NCBI GenBank assembly: GCA_910591455.2
Contig: OU342807.1
Span: forward strand, 13,485,116-13,549,115
DNA: 64,000 nt
Source: Pholis gunnellus
Taxonomy: Eukaryota; Chordata; Actinopteri; Perciformes; Pholidae
Direction of reading: 5' to 3'
Part shown: piece after piece, positions 39,447-54,400 of the stretch
How the letters are laid out: every line of letters begins with the position of its first letter
Position numbering within the stretch: position 1 is the first letter of the stretch
Position numbers and translations under genes: made by a program
The notes under the pieces: generated by a model
Database searches by the model: none
What the model was told of the DNA's origin: nothing
What the model saw: the letters and a program-made list of their open reading frames with translations, nothing else

Positions 39447-42400
39447 TCACACTAACATCCATCTATTCTTCTCACTTTGGTGCTCTAAGTTGAGCCTCAC
39501 CTCGTGTGGAGCTCCCTTGAAGACGCTGGCGCTTTGGTAGATAGTATCGGTCCACAGGCGGACCTCTTCGTTCTCGAGCTCCTCGGCCGTGCGGTACATC
39601 GACTTGGGAACCAGGCCGCCCTCTGGTACCTCGCACTGCGGAGCACAAACAACAGACAATCAAACACAGAATTGGGTCAACAGTGTAGATGCTGTCGTGT
39701 CTCCGAAAGTTCACATTCAGAACTAAGTCATATTCTGGAACGACAGGGTAACGGTTTACTAAATCTTCATCTGACACTCACCATACACTCCCCTGCCAGA
39801 AAGTCAGGGATGATCTCCTTGTCGATGTAGTCCACCAGCCCTCCAGGACCCTGGTAGTCATTGCCCGCATATATGAGGAACTTCTTGCGGGTGTTTTCAT
39901 CAATGAATGGACTCACCTAAGGGCGGAGGCAGACGTGGATATGTTTTATGGGCACACCAAATTAGTTGTATCCTAGTTATTCCATGGCAGAAATGAATGA
40001 ATTTACAGCAAGAGCAAAGCAGGGTGTGTGTGTGTGTCTCGCTGTGTTAGTAAACAGGTGTTGAAACACCTTTCAAATCCACATAAACTGGTATTATGAG
40101 GAGACTATTTGAGCTAGGAAGTATCCCCCCTCTGGTTCTTACCAGAGTCCAGAGGACAGGGAAAACTCTGGGGGCTCTCAAGATAAGCAGCCGTCCCAGA
40201 GTCTCTGGGTAGTTGGCCTCCACAACCTCGATGATCCTCAGCAGCGCCTTGACCCCTGGGCGCCACAGGTGACGCATGGTCAGCCCCTCCAGATCCACCA
40301 GACACGTCCAGCAGCTACAGGAGAGGAAGAGCGAGGATTAGACGCCGCAAACACTCTCACAAACACACACACACACAACTGGGCTACATCCTCTTTCCAA
40401 CCACTTAGCACCTGTCACCCTGAGGTGAAGCTTAAGTGGTGAAGGCATCGCTTTCTAATTCTGGACCCCCCCCCCCCCCCCCCCCCCTCTCCTCCCCCTC
40501 TGCATCCTCTCTTTCCTCCCATCTATGCTGGCTGAGGACTGTGACGTTCATAGTTTGCATGCATTCCTGCGCGGCTCTTATCCCAACCACCTCCTCCTGT
40601 TTGAGAGGGCGGCCAAAATAACGGATACGATCTCTGTTCCCTCTCTCTGTCAGAGCGTCTTTCCATTCTGGGGGAGATCATTCTCCTTCCATGAATTTGT
40701 AGGCTGCTCGGTGGTCCAAAAAGAAAGAAAGACTTCTTTCATCTTTTCCATTAAATTAATTCTCCTTTTCTATTCATCTACATCTAAAGCTTTTATGACA
40801 TTTTACTGAGAAATCGGCATTGATCTAGGGTTGCAACTTATTATTTTCATTATTGAATATTATATTGATTCTTTTTTATGTTGATAAATTGACATCAGGA
40901 TGGTGAACTCTACTTTCTCTGTATTTTTTCAGGCTTGTCTTGCATACAGTTTTAACTACATTTGCTTAATTTATATACATTTTATTATGCATATATATTA
41001 TTATATACTTATTCTAATGTAGTATTATATATTCTAGCCCCTTTAAATATTATAAATGTATTTAGCTTATAAGATTAAAAAGAAATATGAAAAAATAACC
41101 ATCACTCATCCACAACTAACAGTCCAAAATTCAAAGACATTGAATTCATAATTATATCAAACAGAGAAAATAAAACAGTAAATCAATACATTTGTTTGGC
41201 TGGAACTATTTCTGCTTAAAAAAAAAAAAAAAAAAAAGACTTCCACATTTAACTGATAATCAAAATGGCTGCCTATTCATTTCCTGTCCAGCTCTGAAGT
41301 ACATCCAGTATACTGAAGGTTTACCTGATTGGTCGACCAAACACCTTGGTGTTCTCCTCACAGCGCCGCAGACCCTCCTCATTAATAGACAGCACCTGAA
41401 ATGGCACAACATGACCTCAGTGCACCGTTGAGCATTTGGCTCTCACACAGAGCAACATTATAAATAAGCAGACTATTTATATATGTACTGTACGGTTTAC
41501 ACCCGGGTGTTAATACACCTGTCAGGATATGTCAGTGTACATTAATTCCCTAACCTGTAATCCAACCACCGACCACCTGACCTACAAACATATCGACCTA
41601 CATTGATACACGCAGATACACGTAAGCTTCAAGTGTGTTTTTGAATTGCGTAACATACATGTCTGAGCAGAGACTCTTCTCCGAGGGCGCGGACCAGTCC
41701 TTTGGTGTCCATCTGGCCCAACCGCAGCACGTACAAAGGACGACCATCTAGAGGACAAAACAAACTTTTATATAATCTATCACACAAGGCTGCATGTTAC
41801 ATGGAAATACGTAGTCTGTTCTTCTGTTACTGTGAATACACTGAGAAATGCTTTCATGCTTTGCTTCTGTTGATCTCATACGAATACTTGTGGAAAGATT
41901 GAAATGGGAAGATAAACTGTTCTAAACAAGGAATTCCCAGCATTCACCAAAATGAAGAATGTGACTGACTGTGAGTAACCAAGTAGTGGCGACAAATTGG
42001 CCAAATTCACTTGCATGGATGAAGGCTGTGGGTTGCCAAGAATGACTTTGGAGCATGTGGTGTGTGTAACTGGAGTCTATAAGAAACTGGAGAACTGAGG
42101 TCTTCCTCTAGTTAACACAGACAACTTCAACACGGCCGACATAAATCCTAAGTGTTGTAGTATGTTACTGTATCGGAGTATGGCTGTACATGTGAGCATT
42201 TTTATGTTTTTGAAGTGGAGTTAACTGAGGTACTCGTGCATAGTCAGTGTATTAGATGACGATCAGCACGCCGCTCTAGAGAAGCAGACAGGAGCTCCGG
42301 CACAGAAGCAAAGCAATGTACTGCTGTGGATGGGGCGGCAGCAAAACATATTTTAGACATCTAGAAGAAAGGACGACCTAAACAAAAAACGGGGAACTGA

Positions 42401-45400
42401 AACCATTATTTCCATCTATGTTCTCTTCAAAGCCAAAAGACTCCATTGACAAAAACAGTGATTTTACCTCGCAGAACACAGGAGTTGCTGGTCTACCGCT
42501 TCCTCAATCGGTTATTTCGTTTGTGTTATTTTGAGACTTTAACCAATTGAGGCCAGACACTCTCGTGGTCTGTGAGATACAGTGCCTGTTTTTGTCAAAA
42601 GAGTCTTGTGGCTCTGAGTCTTGGGCCGTCTGACAGCAGGGTAAAGCACTGAGAATATTCTAAATATATCGCAAACTTAAACAGATTTTGTGGTACTTAT
42701 ACACTGACTATGTATAAGTACCCTCATGCAACCCTACCTCAAAGCATCTAACTACCCCATTAAATGAAATGCACACGCCACCAGGTCCTACCTTTGTCAT
42801 GGTGGTGCCAGCCCCCGGTGTAGTAGTCCTGGAGGACCTGTGGTGAGATCCAGGTCTCCAGCAGGTAGTCCACCTGGTGCTGCTTCCTCCAGGTCAGCGA
42901 CTGGCAAAGGATTTCCCGTGCCTTGTCCATGTTGAAGTCTCTGGCACGCAAGAAACGCAGTATGTGCTCGTCCTTGGGGATCTGGGTAGTAAGGGGAGAG
43001 TGTTAGTTAAACACTGCCAACTGGCTAATTTAAATTACACCATTGCTATCATAGCAGGTCAGTTAGCCATATTAGCATGTTAACTGTAGCTGGAAGCTGT
43101 TGGACTCAAATATCAGATGTCTCTGATAAGGATTCAATTTGGAGGTGGGCAGCAAGTCTTCATAGTTCATCAAATCTAAGCATTGCTATTCGGTTTTATT
43201 CCATCCTTACAAAAACTGTAAAACACTCACCTTTCCCTTGTGAGTCTCCTGCAGCCATTGGCGAAGTCTGATCAGACAGCTCTCCTGCAGGGGGGTCAGG
43301 TCACCTAGATAACGTTTGATATAGTCTGCATCCAATTTGTCTGAAACACAGATCACCTTAAATTAACATAATTCAGTCAAAGTGTAAATATATACATACA
43401 CCTTTAATGGAACCAAAACCCCACAAAACGCAGTCATTTCTGTGCCAATTCAAACCTATTCAAATGTGACGGTCTTATATAACTACACAATGAGGCCTTG
43501 CTTCCATTGCTTTCTACTGTTCACAGTGCTACAAATATTTTCCCTATTACACATTAAACATAGAAAGAGGCTGGCTCTCTCTTTTTCAATCCCCTGAGGG
43601 AACAGACCTTCAGGTGTGCCGGACAGAATCTCTGCTAGGCTGTCTGCCTGAAGGGCGCCGCCGTCCTGCTTGATGTCCTGACAGGTGATGTCCTTGGCGT
43701 CAGTGGGCAGCGGGATAGAAACAGCGGGCGTGACCGCCAGTTTGGGGAGGACAGCTGGGCTGGTGAAGAGGCTGGTTGGTCTGGGGACAGACGCGGGAAG
43801 GGTTGAGGGAGTCCAGCACGGCACATGGGAGATCCCTTCATCTTGTAGCTCCTTCAGGTAGAACTCTATGATTTCTTTTCCCTGTGAGGAACACCAGTGT
43901 AGAAATGAAGTGGGACAACTGTGGCAAAAACAGCAGAAGAGGCTGTGAATTCAAGGAAATTAGATTTATGTGAGCTATTTGGAATACAAAAACAATATTT
44001 TCTCTTCATATGTACTTTATTCAAACCAAGAAAGACAAAGACTCTGCATATTCTTTTAGTATTTCCAACTGAAGCAATGGAAACAGGGAGAAAATGCAAT
44101 CAAGATTGCCAAAATCCCTCCTAAATGAAGGCAGATGACTCACTGGGTCCACAGCAGAAGACGCTGGTCCACTCAAAGATATTATGCAAGCTCATTTATG
44201 CAAATAAAACCGGAGACAAACTGACTCACTCATGCTCCAGAAACCTCTCAAAAGCAAACAGTTCCATACAGCACCCATTATACAGAACAAAGGAAACACC
44301 TACACGTATTGATGAAGTGTAACAACACACACACCTTTTTGATACTGGTGGCGTACTGCTTCATAGCGATCTTTTCCACGTTGCTCTCGAAGCCGAAGAA
44401 GGACTTGATGTCCAGGCTGGCGGTCTGCTCAAAGCAGGTCCAGTCCTCATTCTCAGGGTGAACCTGTACCAACACACACAAACGCGTATCGCAGGGGTCA
44501 GCAACTTTGGGCACGCAGTAGCTCAACCAATGGCACCCCGGCAATAAGTGTGCAATAAGTGTTTTTTTGGAGATGTTGAAGTGCCCTCTCATCCACATTT
44601 ACAGCCATTGGCAGATGCACGGCATGTCATTTACGGTAGTTTAATTGACCCGCTTTCCGTGAAAACCCGCCCACCTCTGCCTTTGATCGACGAGTACTCG
44701 GGAATGTTTTGATGTTGCGTCATAATTAAACTTAATGTTAACCGTAATGTTGACATGACAAACCGTTTAACAAGAACATTTAAAAATGGCAGTTTATATG
44801 AAAAAAGGTATCAAACCGCTGTAATGTATATTACAATGTATACACATGAATAAGATGACCAGGTCACACCCAGTTTCGCTAGATGATGACGCACGCAGAG
44901 AGACATCTTCACACTGTGCACTTTGAGTAGGAGTGTGTGTGTCAGTCTGTCCACATAGCATCAGCGTTTACACATGAGCAGTTTGGAGCTTTACAAGGAC
45001 ACACGTGTGTCAGGTCTGTGGTTGAAAGAATGAATGAGGATTTAGCTGAGCAGTATCAGTAATATAAGCTAATACAAGGCATACAGATTTTCCATCTATC
45101 TTTCAGATTCTAGCACTGTTTTGGTTAACTCGTGGGCTTTAATTGTAATAAAACTATTATCATTTCTTTAGGTATAAAGAGCAGTGCGTGACGCATTTAT
45201 GTAGCAGCTTCGAAATTGTTAGCCTGCGTTGCTTTCCCTGGTTTAAATGACAAATGCGGTGGTTGCAGAGCAGTTATCACTACTTAAAGGTAATTCCATG
45301 AGTAACTTGACTGCAGGCCAACATTAAACTCAGCTGTTTTGAGTTTGTGTGCTCTCAGCAGCCGGTGTCTGTACTCTGTAAAAGGTAGTAAATATAAAGA

Positions 45401-48400
45401 TAAAAGACGCATCGCTCTGTAAGACCCTGTACTACCGTGAATAGGCTTAATGTTGCAATGACTGATGGGTATTCGAGCAGATAATTTCAAATCAGTTTTA
45501 AAAAGGAGTCGCGTTCTCCAAGTGAAACTTTTATTCATATCTTATTAGTAAATTTAAGTTTATCAACTGCTTAGTTTTTAATCTGGGAATTCAGTATTTG
45601 GACCAAGAAGCGAATAAAAAATGTAGAAGGCTACAATTTGTTTCAATGTGTCTCATGTGATGAATATTAAATCAACGTAAAACTTGATCTAGATATTTTA
45701 ACAAATCATTTCAATCCATTTTAATTGAGGCTACATCAGCGTTGCATTTCAAAAGAAGTCGTGAGTTTAATGCTTTCCGAAGGCTCTGTGCTGGTAGCTT
45801 TATTACTCTTGGCTACCAAAATATTTCAGCTTTAGCTCGGTCCATTAGCTCAGTCTAATTGACCTGTCCATCCTGGTTAATGTTAGCACAGTGTGCTAAA
45901 GCACACAGTAAGAACCTCTGTGCAGCCTTGGACCTAAAATTAGCACTGTAGTTGGTTTGAGGCTAATACGATGTGCTTGACCTCATTAACTCAGAGCACA
46001 TCCATTCACGAATAGGCAGATCTGAAGTCAGAGTGAAGCTTCGAGCATCGAGAAGTGGAACCGGGAGAAACAAAAAAAGACATGCTGGTTTCAGTTCAGT
46101 ACTTGAGAGCATTCAGCTGTGGACTGAATAATAAGAGAGTTAGCTAGCAACATGCTCTGAGCAAGTAAACATGGCTTTCTGTGCAGGGAAGCAATGCAGA
46201 GATTAGAAGAGAAACATTAGCATGGCTGTACTGGCGGCAGCTTGCTATTTAGCAGCTTGCCAACAGCTTTACAGAACATGCGTGCGTGTGTGCGGGTGTG
46301 CGTGTGGGAATATAGTTGTGCGGTTCTGTATAACTCAATGGGTTGAGCATGTCATAAGAACTGCTCTCTCCAGGGCCATCGGCACTACAAATATACAGTG
46401 TGGACAACAGTCTGCACTCAGCATCACAAGGGTGTGAATGCTACTGACCGAGTAGCAGCAGGTCTCACTGATGATCACCCTGTTGGAGAAGGTCTCATTG
46501 TGGGAGTCGATGTGAAGCGTCCTCTCCTTTCGGTTCAGTATGTTTTTCTGGATGAAGTAGACGTAGTCCACACCTGCAATCTGCAAACCACACACAAATA
46601 AGGTTAAATCTTTATATACTACTGTATGTACGTAGAACTAAAAATGAACACAAGCAACATCACTACATTGTTTGTATAAAAACAAACTTGTTAACTGATG
46701 AAAAAATGATTTAATACTTTGGGGCAGGTATAAGGAGTTGGTAAAGATCCCAATAACCACACAGCATTGTACTTTAGATGCACATCAGCTGACAACCTGA
46801 AGTGCAACATACCCTTTTGAGCAGGCGCGGGGCGTCAACATCCAGGGCACAGCGGCGCTCCACCCTGGTGGTGGAACCGTCCTCGTTGGTCTCTTCTTCC
46901 ACCACGTCACTCGCCACAAACATGGGGATGAGGTGACAGGTCGGGAACCGGCGCTCATAGGCCTGAAAACAAGGAAGGAGGAACAGAACTGTTAGCTAAT
47001 ACAATGGCTCGCAATCTGGAAACACATCAGTTAGGTATGAAGTTTCATTCCGAGTAGGAAGAAAACAAAAGAGGTCTCAATAACTCCGTCTACGTGCTGT
47101 GCAGTCGGCAATCAATCACAATCCAACGGCTGCACTTTGAGAATAAACAAGACACAACCGATCACGATCTGTTTTCGCAGAGCGTCACAGGAGAAGAGAC
47201 GGACCGAATGCAATTCCTTTGACCAATTCCAAAAAATCTCAACCACTACAGATAACAATAACAACAATAATTAAAAAGTTCTTGGCTTTAATTAGATATT
47301 ATAATTAACATTATAAGATGCTTAGACAAGTGTTAGGATATCATAATTCCATTTCTAATATCGATTTTATATTTCTGTGAAAACATTTCAACATATCATG
47401 GTCGCTTTTGCAGGGAGTTTAGTTTTTAAGCCACATCCTAAACATGGTATTCTTGTTAGGGCCTTGAAACAGTGTTTGTCATCTTAAAAACATACCACAC
47501 AGCTACAAGTCTTGTACTGACAGCTTATGTCAAATGAATAAGAAAATAAGTTCAGGTATTTCATAAGAATGCAAGTATTGAGAGAAGAGAGACTGAGGAA
47601 TCTGAATAAGAGGTCAAAGAAAAGCTCCTTCAACTTAGTATCGTTCCAAACTTCTCACTCGAGCTGAGCCTCAGCAGAGAACGGCCCCGACTCCACTAAA
47701 GCACTTTTTACAAAAGCACCGTAACAAAATAAAAAGGCTCAATACACAATGGAAGCCGCTGTGCCCAAGGCTCACACCGTGTCTCTAAAATATGTCTTCT
47801 CACTATTGCAAAACAAACAAACTCAGCTGTTGTGCAGAGGCTAGTCAGCTTTTATCCCATAAATATATATTATTTGAAATGAGCCATTCTGCTTAATGAG
47901 TACACTTTTACATTTGGTACTTCAAGAATATTTTGCACCAATACATTTGTGCTGTTACTCCGGCTCAAGTCACATTTTTAATGCAGGACTTTTACTTGTA
48001 GCAGAGCATTTTTACACTGTGTTCTAGTAAATCATTTAAACAGAAACGCATTAGTAGTGTAGCTATGAATAGTGATGACACTGCAAAAAGTCACATTCAC
48101 AAAGCATAGTAAAGAAGACTGGGTCACTGACATCGCTGTAGACTGCGCTGTAGACTGCGCACTGAGGAAGGACCGCCCAGTTAACAGGCAACACAAGTAT
48201 TTACGTATTTCTGAAGTGATACCAATATTTTATGTCTTCTGGGTTAATGCCTAGAACCTAACTAGGTTTTCCCGTTTTTATGTACATTTCTCAGAAAACC
48301 GGAAATAATTTGGATATATATTAAACCCAAGTCCATCGGGTTCAGCAGCTCCTGGTATGCCACTACCGGGGCTACCGAGCCACTGCCGGGTGCTACCGAG

Positions 48401-51400
48401 CCACTACCAGCTGCCAACTGCCCATTGACTGAATGCTGAGCTCTGTTTTTTAGCCTGTGATGCTCTGGAACAACTGGGTGCAGGCTTTGTACTGCCGTCA
48501 GCAAACCAGCACTGACCGTAATCATCAGTTTCACCCCTGAAAAACAACCGTATATAAACAACAATCTCAACCACAAATGCCATGCGCAGTCAAAACAATA
48601 GCCCTACGTACTGTACAAAAACATACGCTTCACTTTACATGGGACAATGAGCCTCCCCAATCTCAACTATCAGCTGCCCCCATGTGCACTGAAAACCCAG
48701 AAACAGGAAGGTCATGATACCAGCTTATTCCTCAAAAAGGAAACATAAGGGCACGCTGCTCAGCTACACCAAAAAAAAGAGACTCAATCTGGTCACATCG
48801 GATCATTTGACTTCATTTTGCACCGTACACATCCGGGACTAATAATGACAGTGAACTGCTACAGTTGAATAGTAATACCTACTAACAAACGTACACTAGT
48901 CCGTCCAACAATACTCGTCACATCAATCTCATGTGAATCAAACCACGTCTAATTCATTTCGTAGCCCTTTGACTCATTGTTCTACAAGGCACGTTTGGGA
49001 TACATAGCTGCATTGATGACACATCAACATAAGGGTCCATGGTGATATGTTGTATCTGAACATATCCTGAGTGGCCACGCCATGAGTAAAGGGTTTCTGG
49101 AATTTTCTTTCTTGGAATTTGGAGATTTGATGTGATTTCCAGAAGCGCATGAGAGAATATACAACAAACAATACATGGTCATTTGATCCCTTCCTGCAAA
49201 CACAGAGAACATTCTCCCTTTAGACAACAGACAATGTGGATAAGGGCACGAGTTTGGAAAACAACACCTATGTTTCTCAGGGAGGGAGATTCAGGAAACC
49301 CAGGAGTTCCGAGAGGAAACGTGAAACAGAAGGGCTGCATGTAAATGTGCGGAACGTACTACCAGGCAGGAAAACAATAGTGCTGGCAGGCAGCCCAGTT
49401 ATTATCTGGCTTGAGCTTATGGCATTAAAAAAAAATAATAACTTAAACATAGCTGCAAGCATGGTCCAAACAAAAACAGGAAAAAGAGCTCACTGGGACA
49501 TACCATGTTTTTTGGTGGGAGTGATACCTCTGGAGTAACCTTTACAAATCAAGTACAGCTGAAAATGTTAAGTCGATTAATTGACTAAGAGAGAATGAAT
49601 CTGAAACTGAATTGATAATCAATTAATTGTTTAAAACATTCTTTCTACAAGAAATGCCAAACAGTCTCTAGTTCCAGCTCCTCCAATGTGTGGATTTGCT
49701 GCTTTTCTCTGCATCACCGCACAGTGAATATCTTTGGGATTGGGATTTCATCGTCACATCATTTGACAGTGAAAATAATTATAATCAATGTACTTCATTA
49801 AATTGACGCAAAATCCTTTTAAAACTCCAACCTTGCCATAAAACAGTTGTCTTTATTAGTTTGTCACACTGCCTACCAAGATCCTTACACTCAGAGATCT
49901 CTAAAGACATCAAGAGGAAAGATAAACAATATGACAAACTCATTTATTTTGTCTCAATTAGATCAACTACTTTAATAACGTTAAAAACAAACAACAAAAA
50001 TATGCAGGTATGACTTTACACTAGGAGGGCAAGTACTGTAGTTGACCTGGTTGTTGCTTTTACGGGTTGTATCAAGTGGCAGTCTCAATCTATTAGTCGA
50101 CTGTAATGTTTGTGAAGAAACAGGTTCTAGTAACAATGGTGTCGCCTCTCCACTAAACTCTGTTTCACCGAGGGCGGAGCTTACACACACACTCCTTGTA
50201 AGACGACATTCATGCGTTTCTAGTCGCCTATCTCTGATAATGTTACATCGTAAACAACCAATCCGTGTGTAAATTGGCAGGACGGGGGCAGCATCGCTAA
50301 CGGCTAACGAACGATGGTTCCGTTGGGCTACATTAAGATGTTCAGTGAAAATGAGTATTGGGTGAAGGTAAATAACGTATCACGATGTGTTCACATATAA
50401 ATGTAGTGTTGAAGGAATACAGTTGTTTCTGGAGAAGTGGTGATGTTTTCACAGCAACATAAATAGATATTAGAGGGATCTATGACCCGTTTACACTAAG
50501 CTCCAAGCAGTTTATAATACATCATTAAAACTACTAATGAACAGACTTGTTTTAATTGGTGGTTTAACGGATCGTACGGATCACCCCTCACGGCTCGGCA
50601 CACATGTGAACCACGGATTACTTTCACGGTTTACTTTGACCATCACAGTGTGAAATAAAGTTTCACTGACGATCGTTATCTTCGATTAGTGGTTGAAATG
50701 TTTTTTCGGACGGTGGCAAAAAAGCCTGGAGCCTTGTGGACCAGCTGCTATAATCAAACAACAAAGTGAACTGCATCTGATCGGATTGATCATCAATGTT
50801 CAGCAATTAGTATCGGCGGCAAAAAGACATGATCGGGATCTCTAAAAGTTATATTTGCTCCCTTTGTGCCGATACGATCCGTTGCACCAATAAAATATAG
50901 AGGTACAAGGTTTTCAAAGCAGCGACGATTTACTTCATAAACATTCAGAATTCTTTTACTGCACATTGAGACATTGAGGTGGTGTGACAGGTAACATGAC
51001 TGTGGTTAGAGAATGGAGGTGGTGCGAGTCTTCCAATGTATTTCAATATGGTCACCACAAAATAGTTGTACTGGTTTGGACGAAATTAAGAAAAACACCC
51101 TTCCCTGAAGGCAAAGCTGTTGTAACACAACAACAACTCTGATGCAATGTTTCTATCAATTTATAGCTGCTCCCAAGAACCAGAGGAAGCTGCAGAAGAC
51201 AAGAACTGACTTGATGTGAAATGTTCTATTATATCACGTTCATACAGCCTTCATCGCATGAACTTCATGCTGCATGATCTGTTGCTGCCAGACTACAGAA
51301 AACATTTAGTTCCACTTCTTCAGTGCGTTGCATCATAGGTGTATGCCATTTGCTTATATACGCAAGTGAGGTGAGGGCCAACAGTCTCCTGGGACCAACA

Positions 51401-54400
51401 CTGACTGGAGAACACTTACAACTTCCTCGGAAGCAGCGTCACATCTCTGGAGCTTATGAAAACGGTTGTGTAATAGAGACAGCAGCCGCCCAGAGGTCGG
51501 CCTCTGCTATTTTATATCAGCTTGCTTTTCTGGTGGCTGGCAAAATGGGAACATTGTGGTTTAGGAGCACTTTTAAGATGACGATACTTGATGAGGACTG
51601 CTTAGAGATGATGTCAAAACATAAGCTGAGATGCAGCAGACGATCTGGCTGCATTTCTTAAGTATTCAGAGGAAAGTTACAAGACAAAGAGTGACTAACA
51701 ACAGAGTCATATAGATCCTTTCAAGGGAATTGCATTGCTCGGTAACAGCTTAGGTCCATGTTTACTTCCTGTCAGCTGATGTCATTCCCAAACACCACAA
51801 CAACAGGTAATATATAAAGGAAGTAAGGGTCATTACATCACTGAACTCAAGTTGGTGCCAAACTGCTAGTATTCTACGTGCATTTAATGTACAATTAAAC
51901 ATAGCATCATTGTAATCAATTACTAACCAACCATGAAATTGTTTATTAACCTTTATTAGCAGTAACAGTGCTAGTTACTTTGTCCGTCAATGAACTAAGT
52001 GTTAATTTGCACTTTGTTTAGTTATTAGCTGTTAGACAGCAATATCTCTGTTGACGTCCTACATTCATTTGGAGATAAAAACTGATAACATTGGTAAGAA
52101 AACTAAACGGGAAGAAGGTGTATAAGAAACAGACAGTGTGAGTGAGAGCTGTCATGACTTATGTGTATGCTAGCTAATAATATGGGCTGGATGACTAGTC
52201 TGAATGCAAATCACTGAGGCAAACTGCAGGCATTGTATCATACGGTCAAGTCCTATATTTACCTCACTCTGACAGGCCATCACACACACACGCACATTTA
52301 GATTACCAAACCAAACTTGTCTTTAAGAAACACTTGACGAGTTCTATTCATTTGAATGTACAGAACAAACTGTGCCTTTTGTTGGCTTTGGGACAAACAA
52401 ATGAGTCTGAGACGTTTGGTCTCAGCAATAAACAAGTAATATAGTACACAGAAGAGATAGTCAGCAACTGTTTCCTAAAACACTCAAATTTAACATTTAA
52501 GTATTGTTCAGTGTCACATGCAGACAGCCACACTGATAAAGGATCGTCAGACATCCAACAACAGGACACATTATCGGGAGTGCTGCCACAGGCTCGGTCT
52601 TAAAAGACCCAATACATCATCACAAATACACACCACCCTTTAAGATACAAACCGGACTTTGAGTGTGTGCTGCTGGCAGAAGTGCGACGTCATTTTAGCC
52701 AATGTTTGGTGGCAAAACTCATTAGGAGTTCCCACCCACTACCTCAGGCAACCCTGGGCCTTGACCTGCTGGGAACCCTTCACAGTAGCCAGCTACATTT
52801 GGGGTTTTTTGGGGCCATTATCCGCCATGTGCATGCCAATAATGAATTGGACTGACTGGGTCATGTTCGATGTTGCTCGCAGAGAGGATGTTAGGGTGCT
52901 GTCTGGTGAACAGTTTGGGTCACAAGAAGATCTGAGAGACTATTAGGCTGACAGATTAGTGAGCCAGCGCTGCCAAATGGCAGATAATGTCCCGTTCATT
53001 CATGAGACGGGTTGTCACAGACACACAACCCACTGCTGAAAATAATGGCCCTGATGCAAAAGGCCTTTCTGGCATCTGAGGCGAATAGCTTAGAGAAGGA
53101 TGTATAAAGAATGGCATGTGGAGAGGAAAATTTCTCCTGGTTTGCCTTTATTTTCAGAGAGAAAAGCTATAAACTTCAAACTAGGTCATTGACGAGGACG
53201 GGGGGGGGGGGGGGAGGGGGTTACAGAGCAGGCAGCTTAAAAATTCTGTGCGTCTTCTATAACAGACTCAAACACACAGGATAATGTCAACAAAAACACT
53301 GGTGTTACATATCTTTATACATGTGAATTAGCAGGTGACAGTTCAGACAGGCTGTATTGGTTTATCGGGTTCTCGTGATGATGAAGAATAAAAAAAGGTC
53401 TCATCCGAATAGTGAAACCAAGAGGAGAGCAGAGAGGAATCTTTCCTACAAAGTCCGTGATTGGATTTTATTTCCTTTCCAGTTCTGCAGCAGAAATAAA
53501 AAGAGAAAGCTTTCACTACAATGTCTGCTCCACCGGTCATTGTCGAACGAATAACCCAATGACATTCAGAGACAGAATTTAAAATGTACAGGCTTTACTT
53601 GAGAACTTAAAATTAGACACCATTTTGATCATTGTCCCTTAATATATTTTTGATCAGTCAATACTTAAGGTGATTAACTGACCATTGGCTTATCATAGGG
53701 ATTCACAGCTGTGTTCATTATCCTGTTTTCGGGGCCCAAACAACGGCAGCACGACCTCACTTTGGTCCATTAGGCTTTTTCAACAGTACTGGCAAAACAA
53801 AACGTCCACTATGACTCATGAAACCCTCTGAATGAATGTTTACAAACGGAGCGTTTGAATAGGGAACCTCTCATGTGAGCATAAATAGGGTGAAACCACT
53901 TCGGAGAAAAGGATCCTGGAATGTATTCAGAGCCTACGTGTCCCTGTTTTCCAGGGCTGGGCCAACCAGTTGGACAGCTTTACATGCGACAGGGATGCTG
54001 TGGACACAGCCGCTGTGGGAGGTTTAGTATCGCGCAAACACTTTCGTATTTGTCGAGTGCTTAACACAGTATTTACTGCAGTTAAACAGACGAAAACGTT
54101 TCTGAGCTGCTGTCACAGTGTGATGGAAAAGGTTTGTGAAGGGTAATCATATCGTTACGTAAAGACAAGGCAAGATCACCGCCCATCAGGTCCAAATGCC
54201 TCTGAGCCGAGGTGCAGGCTGGATGTTGGGGTAGGAGAGAGAACAAGCCCCTGATTGAACAGAGGCAACAATAGAGCGTTTGGTCTCTGCATGCCGCGCC
54301 ACCCACTGCTCTCCTTCCAATGATCTCACTGCTACACTGTGCTTTGTAATGGCAGAACTGCCTGGAACTACCAACTGGGAGAGAGGAGGAGGGGGGGGGG

